Part shown: positions 55,721 to 64,000 of the stretch, one piece after another
Layout: each line of letters begins with the position of its first letter
Numbering within the stretch: position 1 is the first letter of the stretch
Assembly: GCF_002966125.1 (NCBI RefSeq)
Contig: NZ_CP027062.1
Coordinates: forward strand, 744,001-808,000
Source: Pukyongia salina
Lineage (GTDB): Bacteria > Bacteroidota > Bacteroidia > Flavobacteriales > Flavobacteriaceae
Direction: 5' to 3'
DNA: 64,000 bases
The notes under the pieces: model-generated
Databases searched by the model: none
The model's input: the letters and a program-made list of their open reading frames with translations, nothing else
What the model was told of the DNA's origin: nothing
Made by a program: the position numbers and the translations under genes

Positions 55721-57055
55721 TTAATAATGAAAATGCTTACTTTCTTTGATAAACGGGTTACGCTTGGCCAATAATGGAGCTTTGGTAAGCGCCGTAAATA
55801 CAACCAAGACAAACAAGCCAAAGAAAAACATTATTGCTCCTATCTCGGGTAAACCGATAAACCAGGAAGCTCCTACGGTAGCTGGCATCACCATATTGAA
55901 CACGTCTATATAATGCCCAACCAATATTACAATCCCTGTTAAGATCACAAACCAGTTCACACGTTTGTAATCACTATTCATAAGCATCAGTACCGGGAAT
56001 ACGAAATTCATAACCACCATTCCGAAGAAGGGAAGATTATAATCTTCGATTCGTGTTACAAAATAAGTAACCTCTTCGGGGATGTTCGAATACCAGATCA
56101 GCATAAATTGTGAGAACCACAAATAGGTCCAGAAAATGCTGAAACCGAACATATATTTTGCAAGGTCATGTATATGACTGTCGTTCACATGCTCCAGGTA
56201 TCCCTGCGATTTCAACACTATGGTAACCATGGCTATCACAGTGATGGCGCTAACCATCATCCCGGCAAACACATACCAGCCAAACAGGGTTGAGAACCAG
56301 TGAGGATCGAAACTCATGATCCAATCCCAGCTCATCATAGATTCTGTAACGATGAAGAATACCAGGAAAATAGCCGAAGCTTTAAAGTTCTTTTTAAACC
56401 AGCGATTATCTTCTGCATTATCATCTCTAAGAGAGTTTCGTCTGGACACCCATCTGTACAGGTTCCATCCGCCAAGGAAAATCAATGCTCTAATAAGGAA
56501 AAACGGCACGTTTAAAAAGCTGCTTTTCCCTGCGATCAATTTATCGTAATGATCACTTTCGGGGTTAACCAATTCTGGATCCATCCAGTGAAAGATATGA
56601 TTTACATGGAAAGCCGAAAGCAGTAATAATACAAGTATGATCACAGATGCCACCGGTAAATAGGCCGTGATCCCTTCCATAACCCGGAATAAAACCGGCG
56701 ACCAACCTGCCTGGGCCGCATACTGAATAGCATAGAATGCCAGAGTCCCAAGGGCGATCATAAAGAAGAAGAAAGATGCCACATACAAGGCAGACCATGG
56801 TCTGTTTTGCAATTGATGTAACACATGCTCGTAATGAGCCTCGTCATCGTGGGCTTCTTCACCATGCCCTCCGTTGTGAGATTCATCAACAACAGCATGA
56901 TCACCACCATGGCCATCACCGTGGCCATCGACCATCATTTCCTTTACTTCGGAAGTTGTTTTAGGAGCCATCAGGAAGCCTGAAACGATTCCAACGGCAC
57001 CAACTACCATAAAGATAATTGCGAACAGTTTTAATTTATTGGGTAGCGTATACAT
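55721..57055 (-). CDS. actF: Alternative Complex III membrane subunit ActF
   Basis: 444 residues with about ten membrane helices. Early in the periplasmic or cytoplasmic loop there is a His/Gly/Asp-rich stretch (about 44-75, HGDGHGGDHAV) that could bind metal. Family features include SAFHVNHIFHWMDPELVNPESDHYD and SMMSWDWIMSFDPHWFSTLFGWY. ActF is the second quinol-related integral subunit (after ActC) of the complex that replaces cytochrome bc1 in many Bacteroidota. It lies between actE and the oxidase genes. Confidence 0.93.
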   Translation of the reverse strand: MYTLPNKLKLFAIIFMVVGAVGIVSGFLMAPKTTSEVKEMMVDGHGDGHGGDHAVVDESHNGGHGEEAHDDEAHYEHVLHQLQNRPWSALYVASFFFFMIALGTLAFYAIQYAAQAGWSPVLFRVMEGITAYLPVASVIILVLLLLSAFHVNHIFHWMDPELVNPESDHYDKLIAGKSSFLNVPFFLIRALIFLGGWNLYRWVSRRNSLRDDNAEDNRWFKKNFKASAIFLVFFIVTESMMSWDWIMSFDPHWFSTLFGWYVFAGMMVSAITVIAMVTIVLKSQGYLEHVNDSHIHDLAKYMFGFSIFWTYLWFSQFMLIWYSNIPEEVTYFVTRIEDYNLPFFGMVVMNFVFPVLMLMNSDYKRVNWFVILTGIVILVGHYIDVFNMVMPATVGASWFIGLPEIGAIMFFFGLFVLVVFTALTKAPLLAKRNPFIKESKHFHY

Positions 57056-57091
57056 ATCTTTAGCTATTCTCTTTATTCTTTAATGTAATTC

Positions 57092-57754
57092 TTAGTTATC
57101 TACAGGTTCTTCTCCGTTGGTTTCTTCGGCAGACTCTATCAACTGTGGTAAATTATTTACCGCATCTTCTCCCATAGTTTCCACTATCAAACCTGCTTCT
57201 CCCTTGAGGGCTGCCATTAGATTAAGCACATGCTGCGTGATCTGCCATCTCTCCAATTCGTTTGTTTGAGAGGCATAAGATCCCATAGCGTTTAATCCAT
57301 ACATCTGTACATGGTAAATACTTCCCTCTGTGATATTTCTTCCCGGATCTGCATAACTTGGTATCCCCAGGAATTTTTCTCGCTGCATCAATATTCCTTG
57401 TCCGTCACCTTTTGTTCCATGACACACCGCACAATAGATCTCATATAACTGAGCTCCTTTAGCCAGGTTCTCTTCGGTAACCGGTAAAGTCATTTTAAGT
57501 TCTGTACGGGCAAGTTCTAATCCGGCGGTCGAATTTTCATATTCGTACGGCATCCACCCTCTGGGGATAGACCCTTCGGCCGGAAGTTTTGCCTCCATTT
57601 CATTCTCAAATATATCGTATTCGCCATATGTTTCGTAACCAACAGGCTCGTACATGTTAGGCATGTACTGATAGTTCGGACTATTAGTATTGGAACAGGA
57701 CATTATCGCCATGGAAGCAATAATTACAATACTTATGTGAATCGCTTTCTTCAT
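57092..57754 (-). CDS. actE: Alternative Complex III mono-heme cytochrome c subunit ActE
   Basis: 220 residues from the ATG at 57754 (MKKAIHIS). The frame opens 15 codons earlier inside actD, but this start gives a proper lipoprotein signal (lipid Cys about residue 20 in AIMSC) one base after the actD stop. One heme-binding CxxCH is present (CAVCHG, about residue 111 here), with candidate Met ligands in ILMQREK and MYGLNAMGSYA. The protein is the lipid-anchored electron-exit cytochrome of ACIII. Confidence 0.92.
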   Translation of the reverse strand: MKKAIHISIVIIASMAIMSCSNTNSPNYQYMPNMYEPVGYETYGEYDIFENEMEAKLPAEGSIPRGWMPYEYENSTAGLELARTELKMTLPVTEENLAKGAQLYEIYCAVCHGTKGDGQGILMQREKFLGIPSYADPGRNITEGSIYHVQMYGLNAMGSYASQTNELERWQITQHVLNLMAALKGEAGLIVETMGEDAVNNLPQLIESAEETNGEEPVDN

Positions 57755-57755
57755 A

Positions 57756-58292
57756 TTAATGGTCTTCATCATTTTCATGAATACTAATTTCCAATGCACC
57801 AGTACTAGACAAGAAACTGGAAACTTGCTCTATATCGTGATTACCTGTGTCCACTACCATTAAAAAATGATCATCGGTAGTTCGCACATCGGGGTTTTCG
57901 GCTTTCTTAAATGGCCATAATTTACTCCTCATATAAAAGGTTATCACCATTAAGTGAGCTGCAAAGAATACCGTCATTTCGAACATGATCGGCACAAAAG
58001 CAGGCATATTCTCTATATAGCTAAAACTTGGTTTACCACCAATATCCTGTGGCCAATCCTGGATCATGATATAATTCATCATGATTATCGCTACACTAAG
58101 TCCCACTAGTCCATACAGGAATGAGGTGATAGCAATACGAGTATCGGCCAGCCCCATGGCTTTTTCAAGCCCGTGAACCGGAAATGGTGTATATACTTCT
58201 TCGATATGATAGTGTTCATCCCGCACCTTCTTCACAGCGTTCAGGAGGATGTCGTCATCATTATAAATAGCGTGTATCACTTTCGATGCCAT
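57756..58292 (-). CDS. actD: Alternative Complex III subunit ActD (DUF3341)
   Basis: 178 residues, the DUF3341 family. It has a soluble N-terminal part (IHAIYNDDDILLNAVKKVRDEHYHIEEVYTPFPVHGLEKAMGL), two membrane helices (about 55-75 and 98-120) and a C-terminal soluble part. It starts 2 bases after the actC stop. It has no cofactor and is a structural subunit of ACIII. Confidence 0.93.
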   Translation of the reverse strand: MASKVIHAIYNDDDILLNAVKKVRDEHYHIEEVYTPFPVHGLEKAMGLADTRIAITSFLYGLVGLSVAIIMMNYIMIQDWPQDIGGKPSFSYIENMPAFVPIMFEMTVFFAAHLMVITFYMRSKLWPFKKAENPDVRTTDDHFLMVVDTGNHDIEQVSSFLSSTGALEISIHENDEDH

Positions 58293-58294
58293 AG

Positions 58295-60037
58295 CTATGA
58301 ATTATTTTTAAGTTTAGTTGCCTGCCCGGCCCAGTCATCTCTCTTGGCTCTTCCTGGGAACTCATCTATTATGCTGTCCAGCAGGTCGTATTCTCTATCG
58401 GTCATTCTACTTACCTGATCAAAGGTATAGATACCCAACTGGTGTAATTTTTGTTCCATTACCGGACCTACACCACTAATTCGTTTAAGATCGTCTGCAG
58501 ATTGTGTATTTGGATCGAAAGTTCCAATACTCTCTAGCAGGCTATTTATTTTTTCTGAATTGTCCTCGGCCATAGGACTGTCCGGAACTGTTGACGGAGT
58601 TTTTACAGTTGCAGTAGCTCCAGGTACCTCACCGTAATGCTTTACATCGTCTCCATGTTCTGCTCTTAATCTCTTATACCGGTCTCCGGATCCCTTCAGT
58701 ATAGATTTTACCTCCGCCTGAGCGATAACCGGGAAAGTTCTTGCGTAAAGTAGGAACAAAACAAAGAAGAATCCAATGGTTCCGATAAAGATCCCTATGT
58801 CCACAAATGTTGGGGAGAACATGGTCCAGGATGAAGGAAGGTAATCACGGTGTAACGAAGTTACAATGATCACAAAACGCTCAAACCACATACCTATGTT
58901 CACAACGATCGATATAAAGAAGGAGAACATAATACTAGTTCGTAATTTCTTGAACCACATAAACTGCGGGCTGAACACATTACATGTCATCATGGCCCAG
59001 TACGCCCACCAGTATGGTCCGGTAGCACGGTTGAGGAAAGCATATTGTTCGTATTCCACTCCCGAATACCATGCGATAAACAGCTCGGTAATATAGGCTA
59101 CCCCAACAATTGAACCTGTGATCATGATCACAATGTTCATAAGTTCTATATGCTGAATGGTAATATAGTCTTCCAGATTAGACACTTTTCTCATGATGAT
59201 AAGAAGCGTCTGTACCATCGCAAAACCAGAGAAGATCGCTCCCGCAACAAAGTAAGGCGGGAAGATGGTAGTGTGCCATCCCGGAATCACAGAAGTGGCG
59301 AAGTCGAAAGATACGATTGTATGAACCGAAAGTACAAGAGGAGTTGCCAATCCGGCAAGTACCAATGATACTTCTTCAAATCGTTGCCAGTCTTTTGCAC
59401 GTCCACTCCATCCAAAAGAAAGGATACTGTACACCCTTTTTGTAAATGGTGTGATGGCACGGTCTCGTATCATAGCGAAATCCGGCAATAGCCCCGTCCA
59501 CCAGAAAACCAGAGAAACCGAAAGATAGGTTGATATTGCAAATACATCCCAAAGCAGTGGTGAGTTGAAATTTACCCACAGCGAACCAAATTGGTTGGGA
59601 ATAGGTAGTACCCAATACGCCAGCCAGGGACGTCCCATGTGAATGATAGGGAACAAACCTGCCTGAATAACCGAAAAGATCGTCATCGCCTCGGCAGAGC
59701 GGTTGATCGCCATTCTCCATTTCTGACGGAAAAGTAGAAGTACCGCAGAAATCAGGGTTCCTGCGTGACCAATACCTACCCACCAAACGAAATTTGTTAT
59801 ATCCCAGGCCCAGTTAACTGTTGGGTTTAGACCCCATACACCAATTCCGGTGGAAATGGTATAGATAATACAGCCAATACCCCAAAGGAATGCAGCTAAT
59901 GCTATTCCGAATACAATCCACCAGGATCTGTTGGCCTTTCCTTCTACCGGAGCGGCTACATCCACGGTAACATCGTGGTAGGATTTATTTCCCGTAACTA
60001 AGGGTTTTCTAATAGGTGCTTCGTAATGCGACGCCAT
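58295..60037 (-). CDS. actC: Alternative Complex III quinol-binding subunit ActC (NrfD/PsrC-like) with C-terminal HhH extension
   Basis: 580 residues. Residues about 30-460 are an NrfD/PsrC-type integral membrane protein of ten helices (GIGHAGTLISAVLLLFRQKWR, FSGFAMVQTLL), the quinol-binding and probable proton-translocating core. A flexible linker (TVKTPSTVPDSPMAEDN) leads to an extra soluble domain at 515-580 with a helix-hairpin-helix signature (LKRISGVGPVMEQKLHQLGIYTFDQVSRM). ActC subunits are usually about 450-480 residues. It starts 31 bases after the actB stop. Confidence 0.95.
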   Translation of the reverse strand: MASHYEAPIRKPLVTGNKSYHDVTVDVAAPVEGKANRSWWIVFGIALAAFLWGIGCIIYTISTGIGVWGLNPTVNWAWDITNFVWWVGIGHAGTLISAVLLLFRQKWRMAINRSAEAMTIFSVIQAGLFPIIHMGRPWLAYWVLPIPNQFGSLWVNFNSPLLWDVFAISTYLSVSLVFWWTGLLPDFAMIRDRAITPFTKRVYSILSFGWSGRAKDWQRFEEVSLVLAGLATPLVLSVHTIVSFDFATSVIPGWHTTIFPPYFVAGAIFSGFAMVQTLLIIMRKVSNLEDYITIQHIELMNIVIMITGSIVGVAYITELFIAWYSGVEYEQYAFLNRATGPYWWAYWAMMTCNVFSPQFMWFKKLRTSIMFSFFISIVVNIGMWFERFVIIVTSLHRDYLPSSWTMFSPTFVDIGIFIGTIGFFFVLFLLYARTFPVIAQAEVKSILKGSGDRYKRLRAEHGDDVKHYGEVPGATATVKTPSTVPDSPMAEDNSEKINSLLESIGTFDPNTQSADDLKRISGVGPVMEQKLHQLGIYTFDQVSRMTDREYDLLDSIIDEFPGRAKRDDWAGQATKLKNNS

Positions 60038-60068
60038 ATCTTTTTGTACTATTTCTTAGTTAGTTATT

Positions 60069-63000
60069 TTAAGCTTCTTTTGTGTTCCTTACCTGAGTCT
60101 GGTACATCACATTTGGCTTTGTTCCAACTGCTTCAAGTAAATGATACATCCTGTCGTCATGCTTCTTCTTATAAACCTCACTTTCGTGATCGTTCACATC
60201 ACCAAAGACAATAGCCCCTGTGTTACATGCCGAAGAACATGCTGTTTTAAATTCTCCATCCTTGATCGGTCTTCCATCCCGTTTTGCATCTAAAATGGTT
60301 TTCTGAGTCATCTGAATACACATCGAGCATTTTTCCATTACTCCACGTGATCTCACCACTACATCCGGATTTAAGACCATTCTTCCAAGGTCGTTATTCA
60401 TATGATAATCGAACTCATCATTCTCGGCATATAAGAACCAGTTGAAACGACGAACCTTATATGGACAGTTGTTTGCACAGTAACGCGTACCAACACAACG
60501 GTTATAGGCCATGTGGTTTTGTCCCTGGCGTCCATGTGATGTAGCCGCTACCGGACAAACCGTCTCACAAGGAGCATGGTTACAGTGCTGACACATTACA
60601 GGTTGAAAGGCAACCTGTGGATTCTCGGAAGCTTGTTCCAGTTCTCCGAATTCGGAAAGCGAACTTCCCAGACCGGAAATATTTTCTTTTTTATCAAGAT
60701 CTACCGCGAACGACTCCTGACTCGAATAATACCGGTCGATACGAAGCCAGTGCATGCTTCTACTCTTTCGAATCTCGTTCTTACCAACTACGGGCACATT
60801 ATTTTCAGCATTACAAGCAATAACACATGCCCCACAACCTGTACAAGCGTTCAGGTCTATGGATAAGTTAAAGTGATGTCCTACCGAACGATCAAAAGAA
60901 TCCCAAAGGTCGGCATCCGGAGATGTCACAGGAATTTCCTTATGATCTTTAGAAACCATTGGCATGGCATTCCATACCGAAGCATCTTTTGTATTAAATA
61001 TCTCGAGGGTAGTTTCGCGAATAATATCACGACCCATCATCGTATTTTGTAGCTGAACACAAGCAAACTCATGGATACCACTTGTTTTGGTAACACTTAC
61101 ATTCTGTACAGCATTAAAATTGTTGTACAAAGGGAAGGCATTAACTCCAGTTTGCATTTCGGTTTGAATTGCAGCCGTCTTACCATAACCCAAGGCTAAA
61201 CCAATGGATCCTTTTGCCTGACCAGGCTGAATTATCACCGGTACATTTTCAACAGTAACATCTCCCATAGAGACATTCACATAACTTCCGTTTAGCGCAC
61301 CATTGGCTACATTGAAGTTTTCAATTCCCATGGCTTCAGCATCTGAAGCAGACATGGTAACATAATTATCCCAGGCAGCTCGGGTAATAGGATCGGGCAT
61401 CTCTTGCAACCAAGGGTTGTTTGCCTGTTGTCCATCACCCATCGAAGTTTTGGTATATAAGGTAAGTTCCATACCACCTTCTTGTGAATTCGCTAATAAA
61501 GCGCCTTCAGAAGTACTGCTCTCAAGTGTATTTAGTGCGGGTGTAGTTTCCAGAACTTCCAGTTCAACATCACTTTCGAAAACTCCATCCTGAACAGCTT
61601 TGTTCCAGGAGGCTCCGGCAAGAATATTGGTTTCCCAATTCTCGCGTAGGTAATCGTAGTATGGTTTGTCATTACCAGACCATTTCAACAGACATTCCTG
61701 AAATTGTTTTGTGTTGAAAAGAGGTCTGATAGCGGGTTGTGTGATCCCAAAATTCCCTTTCTTGGTTTGAATATCGCCCCAACTCTCCAAATAGTGAGGC
61801 GTTGCCGCCACCATTTTTGCAAGAGAAGCAGTAGCGTCCTCCTTCATAGAGAAGGCAAGAGACAGCTCCAGATTTTTATACGCATCGGCAAACGATGGAT
61901 GAGGGAAGGAATAAACCGGATCTACTCCTACTGTGATAAGTCCTTTTATACTCCCTGAAACAACCCCGTTCATCACGGCTGTGACTTCGGCGGTGTTCCC
62001 CATTGAGGTAAGGCGAGGCTTATCGGTATCCATAGCCATACTTCCTCTGGACTCATTGTAATTTAATACAGCCGATTGGGCAGCCACATCGGGCAGACCT
62101 GTAACGATCACGCCTTTATTTCCGGCACGATCAAGCTCGGCTTTTGCAGCTCTAACAGCTTCGGCAACGCCCTCCGGTAATCCGGACATGCTGCCTCCTG
62201 TTAAAGCCATAACTATTTTTTTCTGATCTGAAGGTTTTACAGGAACTCGCTTATCTGCGTTAGCTCCGGATAGAGTCATATTCGCCTCAAACTGAATATG
62301 TCGTGACATCTTACCATTCTTCGGAACACGATTTTCAATATAACCCGGGGAGTAACCTCCACCTTGCCAGTCACCTAAGAAATCTGCACCCACAGAGACG
62401 ATCACTTCCGCTTTGGAAAAATCGTAATCTGCCAAGCCACGGCTTCCGTATTTCGCCTGGTAGGCATCTGCCGCTTCCGAAGAAGAAACTGTATCATAAA
62501 CTACATGACGAACATGAGGGAACTGAGTAATAAATTCCTGAATTAATTTTGAGGTGGTAGGGCTGGCGAAAGTTTGCGTAAGAAGTACAACATCTTTGCC
62601 TGTCATCTGACTCAGGGTAGCAACTACACCCGCGTTGAAGTCGTCCCAACTTACTTCTTCATCTCCTACTCTGGGGGCCATCAACCTGTTCTTGTCGTAC
62701 AACGATAGAACAGACGCCTGAACACGAGCATTTACCTCATTGTTCTTTGCAAGATCGTTACGCTCTATTTTAATAGGACGCCCTTCACGAGTCTTTACCA
62801 ATACGTTGGCGAAATCGAATCCATCACCAATGGAAGATGCGTAGTAATTTGCCACACCGGGAACAATTTCGTCCGGAGCCACAACGTAAGGGATGGATTT
62901 GATCACCGGCCCTTCACAGGCAGCCAATGAGGCCGCTGCAGTTGTAAACCCAACATATTTTAAGAAATCGCGTCGTGTGGTTGATGAAGCTTCAAGAGTT

Positions 63001-63152
63001 TCTTTATCCCCAAGAAAATCGTCTGTGGGAATCTCTTCAACAAATTCGTTTTGTTTCAGCGTCTCAACAATAGAACTGTTTTCTTTCAGTTCTTCAACAC
63101 TTTTCCAGTATTTCTTGTTTGATGCCATATTCGTTTCTGAAAAATTATTCAT
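60069..63152 (-). CDS. actB: Alternative Complex III molybdopterin-oxidoreductase-like/Fe-S subunit ActB
   Basis: 1027 residues. A Tat-like signal sits late, with Arg60-Arg61 in TTRRDFLKYVGFTTAA, after a soluble N-terminal segment. This is the TAT-variant form typical of ActB. Residues about 90-740 form a molybdopterin-oxidoreductase-like domain. ActB is known to lack the cofactor. The C-terminal 280 residues carry four Fe-S binding Cys clusters, beginning with CTGCGACVIAC, CQHCNHAPCETVCP, CVGTRYCANNCPY and CSMCIQM. It passes electrons from quinol towards the heme subunits. A second ATG eight codons in (63128, MASNKKYWK) is an equally good start. Confidence 0.95.
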   Translation of the reverse strand: MNNFSETNMASNKKYWKSVEELKENSSIVETLKQNEFVEEIPTDDFLGDKETLEASSTTRRDFLKYVGFTTAAASLAACEGPVIKSIPYVVAPDEIVPGVANYYASSIGDGFDFANVLVKTREGRPIKIERNDLAKNNEVNARVQASVLSLYDKNRLMAPRVGDEEVSWDDFNAGVVATLSQMTGKDVVLLTQTFASPTTSKLIQEFITQFPHVRHVVYDTVSSSEAADAYQAKYGSRGLADYDFSKAEVIVSVGADFLGDWQGGGYSPGYIENRVPKNGKMSRHIQFEANMTLSGANADKRVPVKPSDQKKIVMALTGGSMSGLPEGVAEAVRAAKAELDRAGNKGVIVTGLPDVAAQSAVLNYNESRGSMAMDTDKPRLTSMGNTAEVTAVMNGVVSGSIKGLITVGVDPVYSFPHPSFADAYKNLELSLAFSMKEDATASLAKMVAATPHYLESWGDIQTKKGNFGITQPAIRPLFNTKQFQECLLKWSGNDKPYYDYLRENWETNILAGASWNKAVQDGVFESDVELEVLETTPALNTLESSTSEGALLANSQEGGMELTLYTKTSMGDGQQANNPWLQEMPDPITRAAWDNYVTMSASDAEAMGIENFNVANGALNGSYVNVSMGDVTVENVPVIIQPGQAKGSIGLALGYGKTAAIQTEMQTGVNAFPLYNNFNAVQNVSVTKTSGIHEFACVQLQNTMMGRDIIRETTLEIFNTKDASVWNAMPMVSKDHKEIPVTSPDADLWDSFDRSVGHHFNLSIDLNACTGCGACVIACNAENNVPVVGKNEIRKSRSMHWLRIDRYYSSQESFAVDLDKKENISGLGSSLSEFGELEQASENPQVAFQPVMCQHCNHAPCETVCPVAATSHGRQGQNHMAYNRCVGTRYCANNCPYKVRRFNWFLYAENDEFDYHMNNDLGRMVLNPDVVVRSRGVMEKCSMCIQMTQKTILDAKRDGRPIKDGEFKTACSSACNTGAIVFGDVNDHESEVYKKKHDDRMYHLLEAVGTKPNVMYQTQVRNTKEA

Positions 63153-63158
63153 TCGTTA

Positions 63159-64000
63159 TTAATAGTGACACTTACCACATTCCAGTCCACCCATCTGTGC
63201 GATGGTTAACTGATCTACTCCATACTTCTTCGAAAGTTCTTCGTGTATCTTCTTGTAGTATTCGTTGCCTTTAAGATCTACATTAGTTTCCCTGTGACAG
63301 TTGATACACCATCCCATGGTAAGCGGAGAAAACTGCGACATGATCTCCATTTCTTCAACAGGACCATGGCAAGTCTGACATTCAATTCCCGCCACAGTAA
63401 CGTGTTGCGAGTGATTGAAATATGCAAAATCTGGCAGGTTGTGGATACGAACCCATTTCACAGGCTTCTCTTCTCCGGTATAAGATTGTGTACTCTCATC
63501 CCATCCAACGGCTTCGTATAACTTCTTGATCTCATTGGTATAGAATTCTTTTGTGTACCCGTTCTCAACATCTTCCTCTCCGTTATATTCGGAGATCATT
63601 TTGTGACAGTTCATACATACATTTAGAGAAGGAATCCCTGAATGCTTACTCTTTCTTGCAGAGCTGTGACAGTAATTACAATCTATCTGGTTGTCCCCTG
63701 CGTGAATTTTATGAGAGTAGTGAATTGGTTGAACCGGAGCATAACCCTGGTCTACACCTATTTGCATCATCCAGCCATAGGCAAAATAACCGGAAGCCAG
63801 CAATAAGAAAATTGAGGTAACAAATACAAGGAACTGATTTTGTACAAATGCTTTCCAGATAGGAGGACGTTTCTCGCTAACTTCATATTCCACACCATTG
63901 GCCTCTGCGATCCTGCGAAGTGTCTTATTAACTAACACCAGCATGACCACCAACAATAAAAAGATCAAGGCAAGTGCCGCAAGGATGATGTTATTGGTTG
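63159..64000 (-). CDS. actA: Alternative Complex III multiheme cytochrome c subunit ActA (5' part outside window)
   Basis: A partial gene: the frame stays open to the window end, so the start and roughly the first 150-180 residues lie beyond it (usual length about 430-450, from memory). The visible part has two membrane helices and five CxxCH heme motifs: CNYCH, CMNCH, CQTCH, CINCH and CGKCH. ActA is a penta- or hexa-heme subunit that relays electrons within ACIII. A TTG at 63968 is not the real start, because the hydrophobic helix continues upstream of it. The gene is first of those visible in the act operon. Confidence 0.93.
   Translation of the reverse strand, partial: TNNIILAALALIFLLLVVMLVLVNKTLRRIAEANGVEYEVSEKRPPIWKAFVQNQFLVFVTSIFLLLASGYFAYGWMMQIGVDQGYAPVQPIHYSHKIHAGDNQIDCNYCHSSARKSKHSGIPSLNVCMNCHKMISEYNGEEDVENGYTKEFYTNEIKKLYEAVGWDESTQSYTGEEKPVKWVRIHNLPDFAYFNHSQHVTVAGIECQTCHGPVEEMEIMSQFSPLTMGWCINCHRETNVDLKGNEYYKKIHEELSKKYGVDQLTIAQMGGLECGKCHY

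Noticed and set aside
1-64000. tRNA, rRNA, insertion sequence, integrase or prophage genes
   Set aside because: All gaps were read; none contains a tRNA cloverleaf, terminal inverted repeats or transposase/integrase remnants that I can recognise.

Overview
The window looks like a chromosomal segment from a marine or gliding member of the Flavobacteriaceae (Bacteroidota). The evidence is a full-length SprA, a PorP/SprF protein paired with a giant type IX-secreted adhesin, and a RemB-like protein. It also carries an Alternative Complex III (act) operon joined to an A1-type cytochrome oxidase. Repeated TAnnTTTG promoter -7 boxes of the Bacteroidota type sit upstream of genes that mostly lack strong Shine-Dalgarno sequences. 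The sequence does not let me name a genus. I see no rRNA, tRNA, insertion sequence, prophage or CRISPR array, and no gene-free stretch reaches 300 bases (the longest is about 280).

Layout. 1-10 kb: a LytS-type sensor kinase with TPRs, a VWA lipoprotein, and a PorP/SprF barrel downstream of a 1775-residue surface protein with 12 tandem repeat units. 10-13.5 kb (+ strand): an Nfu-type Fe-S scaffold, dodecin and a YyaL/DUF255 thioredoxin-like lipoprotein. 13.5-17.8 kb: three secreted paralogues of unknown function around a membrane-anchored TPR-AraC regulator. 17.8-25.6 kb: tsaB at the end of a tripartite MacAB-TolC-like efflux operon that has two adaptors and two permeases. 25.7-30.9 kb: oxidase assembly and accessory subunits (heme O synthase, two subunit III proteins, subunit IV, SCO, DUF420, a cysteine-free thioredoxin-like protein and a small CxxC membrane protein). 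31-36.7 kb: an MBL-fold hydrolase, a RemB-like protein and three TonB-like proteins. 36.7-45.4 kb: vanZ, gcvH, sprA and ruvA, read as one operon from ruvA. 45.4-52.7 kb: malic enzyme, the ruvB-P450-queG operon and a MATE exporter. 52.8-64 kb: actABCDEF followed by oxidase subunits II and I, ending in a strong terminator; actA is cut by the window edge.

How the genes work together. Two themes dominate. The first is aerobic respiration: ACIII oxidises menaquinol and passes electrons to the aa3/caa3-type oxidase encoded in the same operon. The second cluster near 26-31 kb makes the oxidase's heme, remaining subunits and copper-insertion factors. The second theme is the cell surface: SprA is the outer-membrane type IX translocon, the giant protein carries a type B sorting domain with its PorP/SprF partner, and RemB and the TonB-like proteins couple the envelope layers. 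The least explained parts are the three-paralogue/AraC locus with a possible structured leader RNA, and a run of four genes that share a TonB-C-like domain.
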